A DNA stretch of 64,000 nucleotides from Eumeta japonica (lineage: Eukaryota; Arthropoda; Insecta; Lepidoptera; Psychidae): positions 62,001 to 126,000 of the forward strand of contig BGZK01000104.1 of NCBI GenBank assembly GCA_005406025.1. Direction: 5' to 3'. Shown piece by piece: positions 12,301 through 25,080 of the stretch. A program made the position numbers and the translations under genes. Within the stretch, counting starts at the first letter, position 1. Each line of letters starts with the position of its first letter. The notes beneath the pieces are model-generated. The model was not told the origin of the DNA and did not search any database. It saw nothing but the letters and a program-made list of their open reading frames with translations.

Positions 12301-12406
12301 ATGATCTTACCCATATGAGATTTTGTGTTGATTGCCATCCGAATTGACATGCGAAAAAAAAACGTCAAGTGCTATATGCTTAAATCAAAAAATACATATA
12401 TTTCAG

Positions 12407-12538
12407 GAAAAATACATTCCGCCGGCTCATCGAAAGCACGAAAGTAAAAACACTGAAAAATGTCGATCGCGGCCGAGAACGCGAGCACCTGCGTATTCTC
12501 ATGGGCGAACGGCAGGCCTCGGAGTTCCGCCCACTTAA
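12407..12538 (+). other. Possible terminal exon or GC-rich island
   Basis: TATATTTCAG|GAA at 12406/12407 is a fair acceptor, followed by 43 open codons (EKYIPPAHRK..., Arg/Pro-rich) to TAA at 12536. No upstream exon is identified and no domain, so it may be chance. Confidence 0.15.
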
Positions 12539-12539
12539 C

Positions 12540-13800
12540 TTGTGAATGAAGACCTATTATTACGGCGGGGCGAATCTGCTACGTTTAAAGGCAAATTGCA
12601 TTTTGCACGTCATGTTTTTCTGTATATGCAATAGGTCCACTCATTTGTGAGGTGTTTCGGATCGTATTGCGAATAGCTTTAAAAGTGTGTCTATTAACAT
12701 ACAAAAAAATAAACGGCGATAAAAACAGCGTATGCAGAACAGAATGCGTTTCAACGTTCTCACAATTTTTATGCAACAGCAGTTGAATAATATATCCGAT
12801 ACAAGATAATATGTATATATATATATATATAAATTGTAGTATTCTATAGCAAGCATCTCTGTTTCATTAATTAATTCTGAAGTTAAATAATATTTTAAAC
12901 ATAAATTTCTCAATTGTGCATAAAAACTAACAAATACACAAATTATTTTCAATAATTTTTGATGATAAGACAGTTAAGCGCTACATATGAGGTATATTAA
13001 TTGTAAGTTTTCATGATTTATTTTTTGTTATTGTTTATTTATGAGCCTTATAGTATATAGCACATACATAAAAAAAATATATTTTTTTAGAATAACTGTA
13101 ACTAGGTGACAACTTTCAATCCGAAAGTCCGTCCGTGTATTCCAGTCCGAGGATGTACCTACCAATAATTTTTCCCAAAATTTAGAATGCATTTGTTAAT
13201 CCGAAAATATCAGTCTCTATACAACAATGAAGAAATTATCGTAAGGAAGTTACCGCTTCGAGGGAAAGAAAAAACTACTCAGATAATTAAATGCTGGTGT
13301 GCACTGACCGTTTTCATCCCCATCACATATTGAAAACCTTATCTTCATTGTAGACAATAAACATTAATTGACAATAATAAATGGCCACATTTTAATTCTT
13401 CAAAAAAATCGATAGAGATAATTGTGATTCCATTTAGTAGATTAAAGTTTACAGACGTAAAAAGTCTATAAGCAAGGACATATCACGAGCTAACATGTTG
13501 TATTTAAGCCGTATAAATTTCTGTTTTAGAGTTTCTCTAAATACTACTAAAAAAGTAAAGATATCTTGATTCTCGAAAATTGTGTTAAATTCGTTTCAAA
13601 TATTAAGACATCTGATAATTCTAATACGATCTAATACGTCGTTCACAGTAAGAACTACATATCAAGTTTTCTGGAGTATTTACGCCAAAAGCCAAGATTC
13701 ATTTTTGGAATCACTCAAATTATCAATCTAATTAGATTATTTTTTCATAACTATAATCGATACACATCATCGTGATTCGTGGTCTAAAATTTTATACGTT
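12540..13800. other. AT-rich, nothing recognised
   Basis: Short (TA)n near 12810-12830; otherwise featureless. Confidence 0.45.
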
Positions 13801-14380
13801 TTATCATACCTTTGAATTCGCAGCCGCTACGACCGGCGTGGCGTACGCGGAAAAAGCTAACAGCGTCCAATAGATCGACGAGCTAACAATAAGTGTCAGA
13901 ACGTGTCGGAAACATCGTACCGCATATACAAAACCGATAAATCTCGCGAAACAATTAATTAATCCCATGACAAATCCCTTCGTTCAGATCCACACACAAA
14001 CACATACACACACGCGCGCGCACGCACGGCCCGAATGCGTATCACCGCGAGAAACATCGATACTATAGGAATCGATTGCGATACCGATCGTATACGAATT
14101 ACTATTACGGACAGATCGGGTCTAATAAGGATGATTAATCGTGCCACCTTTGTTTCAGCTGTAATCGATTCCGGTACAACAAGTACTCGTGATCCGATCG
14201 GAACCCATTAAATGGGGAATCGCGGCGTAAGCAAGAATCGAAACTACCTGCGCCAACTTCGCACTGAATCATCGAACGAACGAACGAAGGGCGAAATTAA
14301 TCTCCGAGGTTATAAATTATAGCATTGAAATTTATTAGCCACCGGCGCTACATACCCGGCGCTTCGGGTATACACGTATA
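13801..14380. other. GC-richer non-coding island
   Basis: CpG-rich with repeated ATCGAT-type words (14055-14090) and the CA/CG microsatellite. Not coding. Confidence 0.35.
13991..14028. repeat. (CA)/(CG)n compound microsatellite
   Basis: CACACA-type run passing into CGCGCGCG, inside a GC-richer island. Confidence 0.9.
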
Positions 14381-15294
14381 GCGATGTGTTGATACATCTA
14401 TGGAGTGTAAGATTTTTGTCAATAGCATACAGTTCAATGCACAGAAAGTTCAGTGCAGTGGCCCAATTCCATAAGCTCATTTTTTATAATGATTTTAGAA
14501 AGAAAATAGAGTATAATCACTATGTAAACATTAAAATAAATAGTGAAAATATTGATTCGACGGAAAAAAATGCTTTATTAAGAAACTTTAAAATACTTCA
14601 TCCACTTTTCACTATCACGTGCGTCATAAAATAAAATATACAATAAATAAAATACTTAAGCCTAACAGGAACTTATTTCTTATTTGATTTATAAAGTTTT
14701 CTGCGTAAATAGGTACTTACTAGCTTATGATTTCTATAAATACGACTCACTCACGTCTACTTACGACGAAATGATTCTCAAGACATCGAAATACAGATTT
14801 TGAAGAAGGTAAATGTTGTCTTTTAGCTATTTACATCCACTCTTCTCGAGTTTACGTCCTCGAGACACGGTTAAAAATAGACGGGCAAGAGATTTCGTAG
14901 AATCGAAAGACCACTTAAACATGAAAAAATAAGCTTTTGCACTAATACTGCAAACGTCACTATAATATTTATTATTACGTGTTGAAGGATTGTGCACCGC
15001 CTCCAAAGGTGGAATTTAATAAATAAAACTACGTACACCGTTTATGTGACAAAAGCATTATATTAATTATTCACGCGTCATGACAAGTTTACGTCTTATG
15101 GAGTGACAGTCAAGTTTTGATGTTCATTGAATAATTATTTGGACTTATTTAACTCTTTTTTCCTTTTGTTATCTTAAATGTATGCTTTAAATCTTTATGA
15201 TACACTAAAATAATAACACTGTGACAGTATAGATCATTTAACAAAAATGGTAGAAATAAATAGTAAGTTTTATATAGGTTAGATAATGCTCAAA
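14381..15294. other. AT-rich, nothing recognised
   Basis: An 82-codon frame at 14386-14634 is Asn/Lys/Ile-rich without a domain. Confidence 0.45.
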
Positions 15295-16400
15295 TCTATA
15301 CTAACTTACAATGAGGAAAGATTTGTATTTTTGTATGTAAGTAATGAATAAACTCAAGAACAGCCGAACCGATTTCAAAAATTATTTCACCATTAGAATG
15401 CTTTATTATCCCCGAGTAACATGGGCTATATTTATTACTGGAAAAAAAATAGGGATCCCTACTATGGTAGTAATAAATATAGCGGTATTGAAGTTATACT
15501 TCAATAACGTAAACCAAGGTATAAAAAAATTAGTCAAAAAATATCTTTCTTCGCATGCGATGCGGAAACTATTGACGATAGAACAAAAAAAATGTTCTAC
15601 AATATTAAAGAACATATCAATATCTATAAAAAACTTCGCGATACCGCATGTCCAACTATTGTAATTGTGTCACTATAAGTACTTTTTTACATTTTAAAAG
15701 TTGATAGAAATGCCGACCAAACCTAGACCATGTTATCTGTTATCCATACCTTTGTATTAGTCCTTAATGAAATAAATCAATTGTTTCAATATCTGAAGAT
15801 TATGTTTGAATTATTATATCACATAAAAACGTTATGGTGCTATTTCGACTTCAATGAAAATTAGCTTAAAGATTGAGGTCTTCTTTTTAATTCTGAATAT
15901 TTGAACAAATTGAATCATGGATGTTTTAATTAACACATTTTGAAGTGATTGTAAGTATTTAAATTTAATCTGCGTTTGTCCCAAAATGTTTAAAAAAACT
16001 ATGCAAAAAAGTAATCATCTACAAAATTAAATTACTTAAACCATAAAATAAAAATGAAAAAAAAAATGTAAATAAAGAAATGTAAACAATAAAATCGAGT
16101 AAAAGAAATTGAAAATTGAAACCCCTTAAAAATAAAATATTTTTAGTTCTATATACTTAAGTATATAAAACTAAAAAACAATATGAATAAAATGTAAAAA
16201 TAAAATAAAATAAACTTTGAGTATAAAAATAGGTTTGTGGACAAAAATTAAAAAATATATAAGAAAAATATAAATAGTAATTTGGAAAAAAAAACACTAC
16301 TTAATACTTATGTCCTGCGTAAGATACAATTACTATAAATTTATCACAAAATGTTGAAGAAATAAATGTCCACCCGTGTAAAACCGGGACGGGCCGCTAG
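15295..16400 (+). mobile_element. Non-autonomous Helitron with intact-looking ends
   Basis: Starts TCTATACTAA after A (15294) and ends GGGCCGCTAG before T (16401): the A|TC...CTAG|T insertion pattern of Helitrons. A terminal hairpin, CCCG (16373-16376) with CGGG (16385-16388), sits 12 bp from the end. The 5' 150 bp (GAACAGCCGAACCGATTTC, ACCATTAGAATGC, GAGTAACATGGGCTATATTT) match a Helitron-type repeat I know from many lepidopteran genomes. No Rep/helicase is encoded; the frame at 15344-15664 is shared repeat sequence, not a gene. Confidence 0.85.
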
Positions 16401-17090
16401 TAATATATATTTCATTTAATTTTTGTGAGTTACTTTGTTACAGTAATCGTACCATATTTTTCTAAATTCGCTTTCAGAAGCTTTAGAGGTAGATGTTCCA
16501 TTGTGTCTTTACTTATCAATACAAAAATGATTTAAGGATGTATTACAGTATTGTTTTGTTTCATCAACTAAAAACTTTATTTGTATTATTTGCAGTTTAG
16601 CATTAAATATTTAAAAAATACGAGTAGTCGGATCGGGAACGCACGATGGAAGCAAAGATTCTTATGTTTTAAACACGAGAACAATTAATATTTATTTACA
16701 AATAAAAATACATGAGAAGTATAGAATGATGATACATAGTTTATTACTGAAGTGAACTACTTTTAGTGTATTTTCCTTTACATTTATTGTATAATAATTT
16801 ACAGTAATTCGTATTGTGATTACTGGGCGGCGTGATGCCCTCGTTTGACATGTCTACGTGACGTTTGATGCCCATATTCGCAACTCAGTCGGCATTCTGA
16901 TCCATGCGCAAACAATTTAAAAAATCATCTCAAATCACCAAATATTTATTCATAATTGTATTTGATAAAAAAAATCCATAATTGTTTTATAGGCAAAGCA
17001 GAATTAAGTCAAAGTCGCAATAAGTATATTATATATGTTATAGATTTAGGACGATGTCAGTATAATAATACTAAATAGAGATAAGGCGAA
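16401..17090. other. AT-rich, nothing recognised
   Basis: A small GC-richer piece lies near 16820-16910 (GGGCGGCGTGATGCCC). No gene. Confidence 0.45.
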
Positions 17091-17590
17091 ATTTGAAGAC
17101 AAAATTTCGGGTGGGTGCGTCGGATCGGAACCTTCTGTACGGGCAGAGAGGGCAGAATCCCTAGAGGATCGCGAACGGCCTATTCACGACAAAAATCTTT
17201 ATAAGACAAATAGGTCCCATCCAGAAAGAACTCACTTTTTTGGGGCCAAATCGATAAATAGCATAACGGGCTACGTATATGCGTAACGACCATCGAGTTA
17301 CCATATTGAGTTAGCTTTATTGTAAATATTGCCGTCGAGGTATTATTTGATTAAAAAAACGTCGCTATTGGCGGCGACCCTATTCTTCGCTAACTCGGAG
17401 GGAATTCAATTTACAAGTTAGCGGACGCAAAAACATAAAACGTCTATACTCCAGATTATTGTTCGCGGATTAACGATTAGCCGTCATTCGCAGCCTCGCC
17501 ATTGGTCTTAGCTAAGAACGATTATAGCGCGCAATCAGACATCAAATGCGTTAACGCCGAGATTATCCAATTATGATACGCTACGTTTGG
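17091..17590. other. GC-richer island with homeobox-type words
   Basis: GGATTA (17467-17472) and GATTAG (17475-17480), which fit Otx/Bicoid-class sites, lie in a CpG-richer block. Binding is not shown. Confidence 0.3.
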
Positions 17591-17779
17591 ATTTACATTT
17601 GGGAAATCTGTATTTTTTATCTGCTAGATTGCTAAACGATCATCTATAAATTAAGTACTGATCAATATCACATTATTTAATTGATACTTGGTCAGTGACA
17701 ATAATTTCAAATCGTCATCGGAGAAAATTAAAAATCCAGTAGTCGAATTTGCGGTTGGTACGAATTACGAGTATGCTTA

Positions 17780-18130
17780 TTTATTAATTCGATAGCTTTA
17801 TGTATATACGTCAAGTACAAAGTCACGTCCGGCCGTCTCGACTCGACCGAACCGCACGTGAAACGGAGCGTTTACAACCGAAATTAGTGCTTGTTCGAGT
17901 CCCGATCGCCAGCCGCAGATGTAAATCCGGCGTCGGTAATGTGGCCATTTTTCGCGGGCCGCGCGCGGGCCGCATGCGAACTCGTCCGCGAGCCGAACGA
18001 CCCATTTTCTGAACCGAGACAATACCCCGCCCTCGACGGCTGCGAGATGAATATTTGAGCGCGCGTATGCGAGGCGCGCGATACCGCTGCACTTAAAATA
18101 CTATAGGATTTGATTCTCGGAGAAAGTATA
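17780..18130. other. GC-rich non-coding island
   Basis: CpG-dense block with GCCATTTTTC (Pho-like) and GAGCGCGCG words. Open frames overlap on both strands; none is called. Confidence 0.35.
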
Positions 18131-18744
18131 TAATGGGCGTTATGTTAGGTTCGCTTTTTATGGAATCAACAACGAAAAAGAAAATTATATACGCTCGATA
18201 CGCTTGTCCTAGCGCGTGTGGCCTTGCCTGTCCTCTCTTCTAAGTATAGCTTAGATACGGACTATAAGCTACAACTGATACTAATCCAAATGTACTATTT
18301 AGCATTGTCACTTTTCTTTAGTAGTACCACGGAATCACCGTTCGCATGTGAATGTTTTCATATGTCATCTAGTAAACGAAGACAATATCTATCCTTCTCG
18401 GGTTATGAGATAAATAATTGAACAAATGTTAAGAGATAAAGAAATAATATACAATTTCATTCGACGAAGGAATATTTACGAGAAACAGAACTAGGTTTTT
18501 AACTTATACTGTTGAAAGAGGGAGGCCAGTTTTTTATTTGCCGATTCCAATGTTTCCCCACCCTTTTTTTTTAAATGGATACTCGATTTTAGCTTAATGT
18601 AAGAAAGAGCATTTTGTAGCGATAATAAAGCACGGTCAAGCAACGCACAAACACGGATGAAGTCAGACAGGTGAATAACGCGGCCAAAAGCGTGGCGCCC
18701 TCGCATGAACAAAAGACCGCGGGGCCGCCCTCTCGGAGCTGACA

Positions 18745-18951
18745 ATGAGCGAGCGGACAGCACCGGGAGCACGCGGCCGCGGAAGGCGTGACACCGCCGA
18801 AAGCGAAAGGGCGCGTGTGGAGGAAAAGGACAGCCACAGGTTGGAGAACAAATGCTGTGTAAACATGCCTCCAAACAAGGAATCAACTGTGAACAAATTT
18901 GCGCCGTGTGAAGATTTGACGCTCGTGGTTCGAGGTGAAGAACGAACGGGG
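18745..18951 (+). other. Possible first coding exon in a CpG-rich island
   Basis: ATG in ACAATGA context opens 69 codons of charged sequence (MSERTAPGARGRGRR...), ending in a fair donor GGGG|GTGAGT at 18951/18952. No partner exon and no domain; an antisense frame is equally open. The wider island runs about 18640-18970. Confidence 0.2.
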
Positions 18952-19239
18952 GTGAGTTCGCGAACAATGGGAGAGTGTGACGAGGAGGTATTCCTTGCTT
19001 TATCCGGTCCTGTTTATTTTAATTTATATATGACTATATTACGATTTAAGATCATAATATGGTTGTGTAATTCAAATGCATATACGATCATTAGAGAAAC
19101 TACCCCATTTGTACTATTAATTAAATTCAAGAAATGTATACAAAAAGAAAATCATGATGTCGTGTCATGTTTTAATTACTTCACTGTTGACATATCCCCG
19201 CCCTAATTTTTATCATTCAAATTGAGGGCCTCGACCCTC

Positions 19240-19450
19240 CTCCCCTCTGGCCCAGTGCAGGTCGGTGTGTTGCTAGTAACAGCGGTCATTAATGCGTCCG
19301 GTAGTCACGGCTTAGTGTGATCTCAGAAGTACGGAACAAATGGTTTAATCCGACTTAAATTAAAACTCATTGATCAGTTCGCCTCTGTTTAGAATCGAAC
19401 CCAGGACCTTATGTTACAAAGGCTACACCCTTAAGTACGGACTCACCATC
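19240..19450 (-). repeat. tRNA-like SINE fragment
   Basis: AGAATCGAACCCAGGACCTT (19391-19410) is a reverse tRNA B-box/T-arm sequence as found in lepidopteran SINEs. The rest of a tRNA cloverleaf is not formed, so it is not a tRNA gene. Confidence 0.5.
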
Positions 19451-21225
19451 GTCTTTCACACTGGACAACCAATAATGATAACATTTTACGCAAAATATAG
19501 TCATAATGGGTGACGTTTTAGAGACATTATAAAAGTCCCTTGTAAAGTAAATGTATATCAAAATTGACGAACTTGTAAAATATTTATTGCCATGGCCAAT
19601 ACGTAAATAAAAAAATAAAAGCGTTTTTTCATTTGCATCACATCGAACCAAATGAAATAAATTGAGGTCTCTAATAGTATTTCAAGCAAATATTCCGTCG
19701 ATGAAGATACGCGTTACCGATGTTACCAAAACATTTCGGACTCACTGAATCTTATTGGATATTGACGTGAGAAACAAACATTGGAGTTAAATTAGATTTG
19801 GTTATTCTGAGAGTACTCAGGATACATACCGTATATGGTCGCAATGTTGACCAGTATTTTATTGTGCAGTCAATAATTCAAAATGATATATATTTATCTG
19901 TCAGCTGGCCACCATACGTTTTTCTGCCCTTTTACATAAACTTTTTAAGTAGTTCCTGCTTTTTAATTATTGATCAATAGTGGAGTTCAACTAGCGCTAT
20001 TAAACACTAGTTAACTTTAATAAACATCCTTGAATTGTTTTGTGACAGCCCTAGGAATCGCGACCCAAATCTTGCAAGTGAAAAGCAATGTCCTAGATCA
20101 AAGTAGAGGACCTGTTTACACGAAAACTCATAACGAGTCAGAGACAAAACTAGAATACGACATGAAAAAAAATAAATAAAAAAGTAACAGTAATTTCGTT
20201 ACACGGTAAGCCTTCAAAGTCTCTTTCAGAAAGGACTAGATTAAACAAAATTGTATGATTTCTGACTTAAGAGAAAGTAGTAAAACACGATGTTGAGAGC
20301 AAAATAATAAACAAGCAATAAACTTATATTACGTTTAGAATATGTAATGGATTTTCGAAGACAGACTATAATTATAATTCATTTATAATTTCTGATCTCT
20401 AAGATGAAACATACTTTAATATTTTTAAAATAAACATCGATTCAATTGTGAAAAGTTTTTAAAGTAACTATAATTTTGCAATATTAAAATAAGTTTTCAT
20501 TACTTTTTTCATTTATCACTAATTAGTTAGTTCGCGTTGCTCATATCGAATGAGAGGGAAAAAACTGTTATAAAGATAATGATCAATAGATTCGAATGCT
20601 TTATACCGTCTGTATGAATGGATCCTAATAATATTATGGGAAATATATTTTATACTTTATGAAAAAAATTACTTGTAACCCAACCTAGACAATAACGAAT
20701 TTCGCACATATTTTTTGTGTGACAGGTTTTCAGTTTATCTAAAAAGAAAAACCTGTCGAACGTCTAAATGACAATCAGAGAAGTTTAATCACTGGTGCGG
20801 TGAACATTTCTAAAAGCTAAATGGACCGGGCCGAAAGTTGCGCTAGTGGGTTTTGTATGCCGATATAAATATCTCAGGTCATATCACGCAGATCATAGAT
20901 CCTAAATTCAATGCTATTAAGCATACATAAAACCATCGAGATATGTGCTGTTTAAGTTAATATTTTCCTCGCATCCCTCCCTCTCATTTTCAATATTTAC
21001 ACGTCATTTGTCTCGTACCCGTGATGATGCTAACTTACTGCTCCAAATAATATCATCTAGTGTTTTTTCGAAATGTTAAATTTATAAATACGAAAAACAA
21101 CAAAATTATGAATTCAACACATATTTATAAAAAGTAATCCATCAATATTGCTGTATTCGTTCGTACCATTCATGCAATACTTAAATACACACGTTTATGT
21201 TTGACTTATTAACATAGTTACGTTA
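19451..21225. other. AT-rich, no gene recognised
   Basis: Short frames only (for example 19798-19980). No repeat ends seen. Confidence 0.45.
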
Positions 21226-21440
21226 CTTTGCTTGCAGACGTTACTCTGCTATCGGAGTCGTAATGGCGCGAGACGCTCGCCGCGCGCCTAACGCCTAGTG
21301 GCCACACCAATCCAACTCGCGCGGCGAGAGTTAAGCCCGGAACTTGGCCGGGCTCCTTAATGATCCATCCGGCTGCAAACGTGGCCGCCGGTTTTGTCGG
21401 TTCATCAGTTCGAGTATTTCCAGTGATAGGATTGTAAAAT
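21226..21440. other. GC-rich non-coding island
   Basis: GAGACGCTCGCCGCGCGCC..CTCGCGCGGCGAGAG forms an imperfect inverted pair; CTCCTTAATGATCC is a homeodomain-type word. Not coding. Confidence 0.35.
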
Positions 21441-22830
21441 GATGGCAGAACTTAGAGTGAGGGAAGTTATATGCGATTTAGGCTTCGATTCCACGTTTCA
21501 TGATAAAAATAATACCGGCTTTAAGGCTCGTGATATTGAGATGGCCAATAAACTGAATGAATATAATTAAGTTACAGATTGATTTTTTTTGTTTCAGGAT
21601 GATTCATCCTTTGCTCCTAAACTTAGTCGCCCAAACTAAGTTTGTTTTGGAGTAAATTTTGAAACCAATGAAATTTAGACAAATATTGTATATTATATAG
21701 TCACATTAGTACAGTAGGCCATGTGAGTACCGAGGATGCCATTCAAACGATGACTTATATTTTCAAACCTATAGAATACGTTACGTTGTTACAGGTACAT
21801 AATATAATTTTTGCTCGTTGCTCGTATTTCTTGAGGGAATACTTTCTACCAAACGAGTGGTAAAATAATAAATTCCTAAAGTAACATAAAGTATTGAAAA
21901 TGTTATATACAATGACCAATGAAATAAAGATATCTTACATTTGAATTTGATGGAAAGAAGTATGTAACATACGGAAATTCTAGTCAGTCTAATTTGACAG
22001 GTCCTAATTACACTTTTTTATGGACCATTTTTATTAACTTACTTAGTGCTTGTCTTTATTCGTCAAATGTATTCAATATTTTTATCCAAATGCTGAATAT
22101 AGGAAACCCAGGTTGTAAATACAGAATATTCTATATCATGTAGTAAAATCACACTCTGTAACTTACTTTTAGCTTTTATATTCCTTTCTTTATAATAATT
22201 TAGTGCTTCTTCTATAATTATATATATATATATATGTAATACGTAATAAGGTGACCAGAGCGAGGTTCATCACTAACATCAATATTACCGAACTGATGAA
22301 CCAATTTTATGCTACGACACAGCATTAGGTGCATAAACGTCTCAAATTTTTTTTTGCGGCTTGTGTCGCATTTTTCCCTTTTTTGTAATAAAACTTCAAA
22401 ATGTACCGCATTTTTACGTTAAATTCACTCATTTTCGTAGACAAAAAGGCGGCTCACTGTTTTTGCTTATTATTTATCTTTTTTTTTAAAATGCCATCTA
22501 TTTCATAGTATCAAAACTAGCCAGTACAAAGAGCACAACCAACCAAGGAGATTTAAGTGCAACTTTTCTCTTATAAAATACGAAGAAACTTTTCCCCGAC
22601 CTAATATATCGATCGAAATTTGATATCAAAACCTAATCAGATTCTTAATTCGATGTTCAATCGAATCAACTGGTATTGGTGTGTTCCGATCACATTCCGT
22701 GTAGTTTTTCAAACCGACACCTATCAGGTTAGCGACGTGTTAGGCAACTATCTTAAGTCTTGTTGGTGATTCTTAACACTAAAAGTTTGACGTGCTATAG
22801 TTTCATTGTTGAATTTTTCGTTCAATATAA
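21441..22830. other. AT-rich, nothing recognised
   Basis: Includes a (TA)n tract near 22219-22236. Confidence 0.45.
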
Positions 22831-23390
22831 CATGACGATACTGGTATTGTACAATATATCTAACAGGCAAGAGGACATGCGTAACCAATGTCATCGTATT
22901 CATCAATACTCATGTTAATTGCGTGTGTGTAACATACGTGTATTAGGCCTCTCATTTATTTTCGTCTCTCTGTATTCAGCGGTCGTCAGCTGTCCTAAGC
23001 AGGTTGCCGCTCGACATTGTCGAGATGGGTCGAACATTATTTGCTTAGAGATTGTAGCCTTCTACTTAATTCAAGACACGTTTGTATCGACGATTGTCGC
23101 TTCCACGATAGTATTGGCTATATCACGGTTATTTCTGTGCCCGCTCGGTCGACCACTCTACTGTGCAGATGTGGGAGTTAAAAGTAGTGGTGTATCAAAA
23201 TGATACCAAAACGGTCTACCGGATAGCAGATCGATACGAGCGAAGTCCAATCAAAGCGTCGACATCGTGTCTGGAAACAATTTATGTAAATCGAGTCAAT
23301 AACCCGGTTGAATTAATTGCCGACCTGAATATGGTAATCGCCTCCCGCCGAACGGAGCATATTCGAGCTAATTTCTGAACCTTTATTGGT
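22831..23390. other. GC-balanced non-coding island
   Basis: Two open frames (22919-23203, 23163-23378) without domains. Short hairpin CTCGAC/GTCGAG at about 23011-23025. Confidence 0.3.
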
Positions 23391-23589
23391 TAGGGATCGG
23401 TTTCATATCGTTTCAATGGTATACTGAAAAATCAAAACACGTAGGTAGGTATTAAAGATTTTAACCTATGTTTATCGAAACAAACATGCATATATAAAAA
23501 GGGAACATTTTATTACGAAATTAACGATTTGTTGTTACTTCGATAAACATTTTAAAAAGCAACATATATTTGACATATATGATGTAGTC

Positions 23590-23790
23590 AAAGGTAAAAC
23601 GAAGCCCTATTAGTTTCATCCTGTCCCTATATCCATCTGTCCTTCTGTCCGTCTATCCGTCTGTACGCCCATTGGTTCATTCGCTTCTTCATCTGTACAC
23701 CTATCCGTCTGCTCGTCTATTTGTCAGTCGGTTTGTTTGCACGTTTATATGTCCATACCTCTACCGATTGTTAGCCTGTCCCAAGGTCTT
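23590..23790 (+). repeat. Same dispersed repeat, with degenerate (CTGTCCGT)n
   Basis: GAAGCCCTATTAGTTTCATCCTGTCCC followed by variants of ATCCGTCTGTCC for about 130 bp. Matches the 6.4 kb copy in the other orientation, with its oligo run expanded here. Confidence 0.55.
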
Positions 23791-24840
23791 ATAATTCCGC
23801 TTTTATTCATCGATTTATTAAATTGTACAGGCAGATATTTTATATAAATTGCAATATAATTATGCAAAAAGATTACGAAAAAAATAGAGATAGCTTTTTA
23901 TAAACAAATTGAGGAACTAATATTTTTTTTTGTGTAATTCATTGTGTGGAGTGGTGCTGAATAATAATCTTATGTGGTTTTCTTCTAAAACGTATGTTTT
24001 ACGGTTTATTAGCTTTCATATTCATTAATTTTGTATTTTCTCTTTAAATATTTTGCTATCCACAATTTTCAGTCGTCACTAGTTACCGATGTCTAATCAC
24101 CGGTTCATACGGAAACGTTCATATATACTCATACATTAAATACCAATCGTGGACGCATATATACGTGTTTATATAATTTAAATTAATAAAGAGATGTGAT
24201 ACCCTCATGACAAATTTAGTGCAAATTCCGTATCATTTTGTTCGTCTGTAGGGAACCTTCGACGAAGTCCGACTTCCGCCTTGGTCGGTGTTTTGTTGGA
24301 TCTTAAGTACATGGGATATATAAGGCGCCCATAATTTTACAGTCAAAAGGAAAAAGACAAAAAGACGACCTCTAGTTAAAGAGATTTGTATTGTTGCTGC
24401 GGCTGCAACTGTAGTGATTCCTGTCCCGATCACAACAATAATGTGATGAATGCATTCAAATCGATTGCAGGGTATGAGCGAACACGGTTATAAATTGTGT
24501 AAAAATTGCAAAATTGTGATTCGAACTCGTTCACCGACAATTTCATACCACCACACAATATATTTATGTTATCTATTTACGAAAAAATAAGTGTAATCTA
24601 TAAGACCAGTCACCGCTCAAAATAATATCGGTAATTTATGCGATAGTAAGATCACACTTATCCTAATTTGATATATTTCTCGATATTCGTCCTAATAATC
24701 TTTTAAGTATTTTGGTCAAATTTAAAATTATATGTAACAGCGACAATATTACTTAAATAAATAATACGTGCAGACGTTACGAGGATAGGCTGAAATTCAG
24801 CTTACTGAGAAAACACAGCAAGTATTGAAAACTGAAAAAT
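23791..24840. other. AT-rich, nothing recognised
   Basis: No gene or element seen. Confidence 0.45.
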
Positions 24841-25080
24841 TGAAGAGCTTCGTCAGCGAGACCTCGGGGCACGGCAGGCGGATGAGCGCGGGCGCCGCCG
24901 CAATCGGGCGCCGGCGCTTGGCAAACTTTCATTCCGCGGCGCGATCACAGATTGAAAACTAGGAGCAAGTAAGTGGTCTTTATTGAAATCGTAATCAAAT
25001 ACGACGACTTTATTAAACTTGAAATATTTAAGTGTCTGTCCGGTCAGTAGCACCAACGTGTGACGTCAATCTAAAAGCGA
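24841..25080. other. GC-rich non-coding island
   Basis: GGCGGATGAGCGCGGGCGCCGCCGCAATC-type CpG block, about 100 bp, then AT-rich. Confidence 0.35.

Noticed and set aside
15344..15664. 106-codon frame with Lys/Ile-rich product
   Set aside because: Lies in the 5' part of the Helitron and reflects the repeat consensus, not a gene.
18491..18967. 158-codon minus-strand frame
   Set aside because: Composition-driven in a CpG island, no domain, and opposed by an equally long plus-strand frame.
19391..19410. Possible tRNA gene (T-arm-like sequence)
   Set aside because: No acceptor or D arm at tRNA spacing; fits a SINE fragment.
22919..23378. Two overlapping plus-strand frames
   Set aside because: No recognised domain and no splice pairing; treated as a non-coding island.
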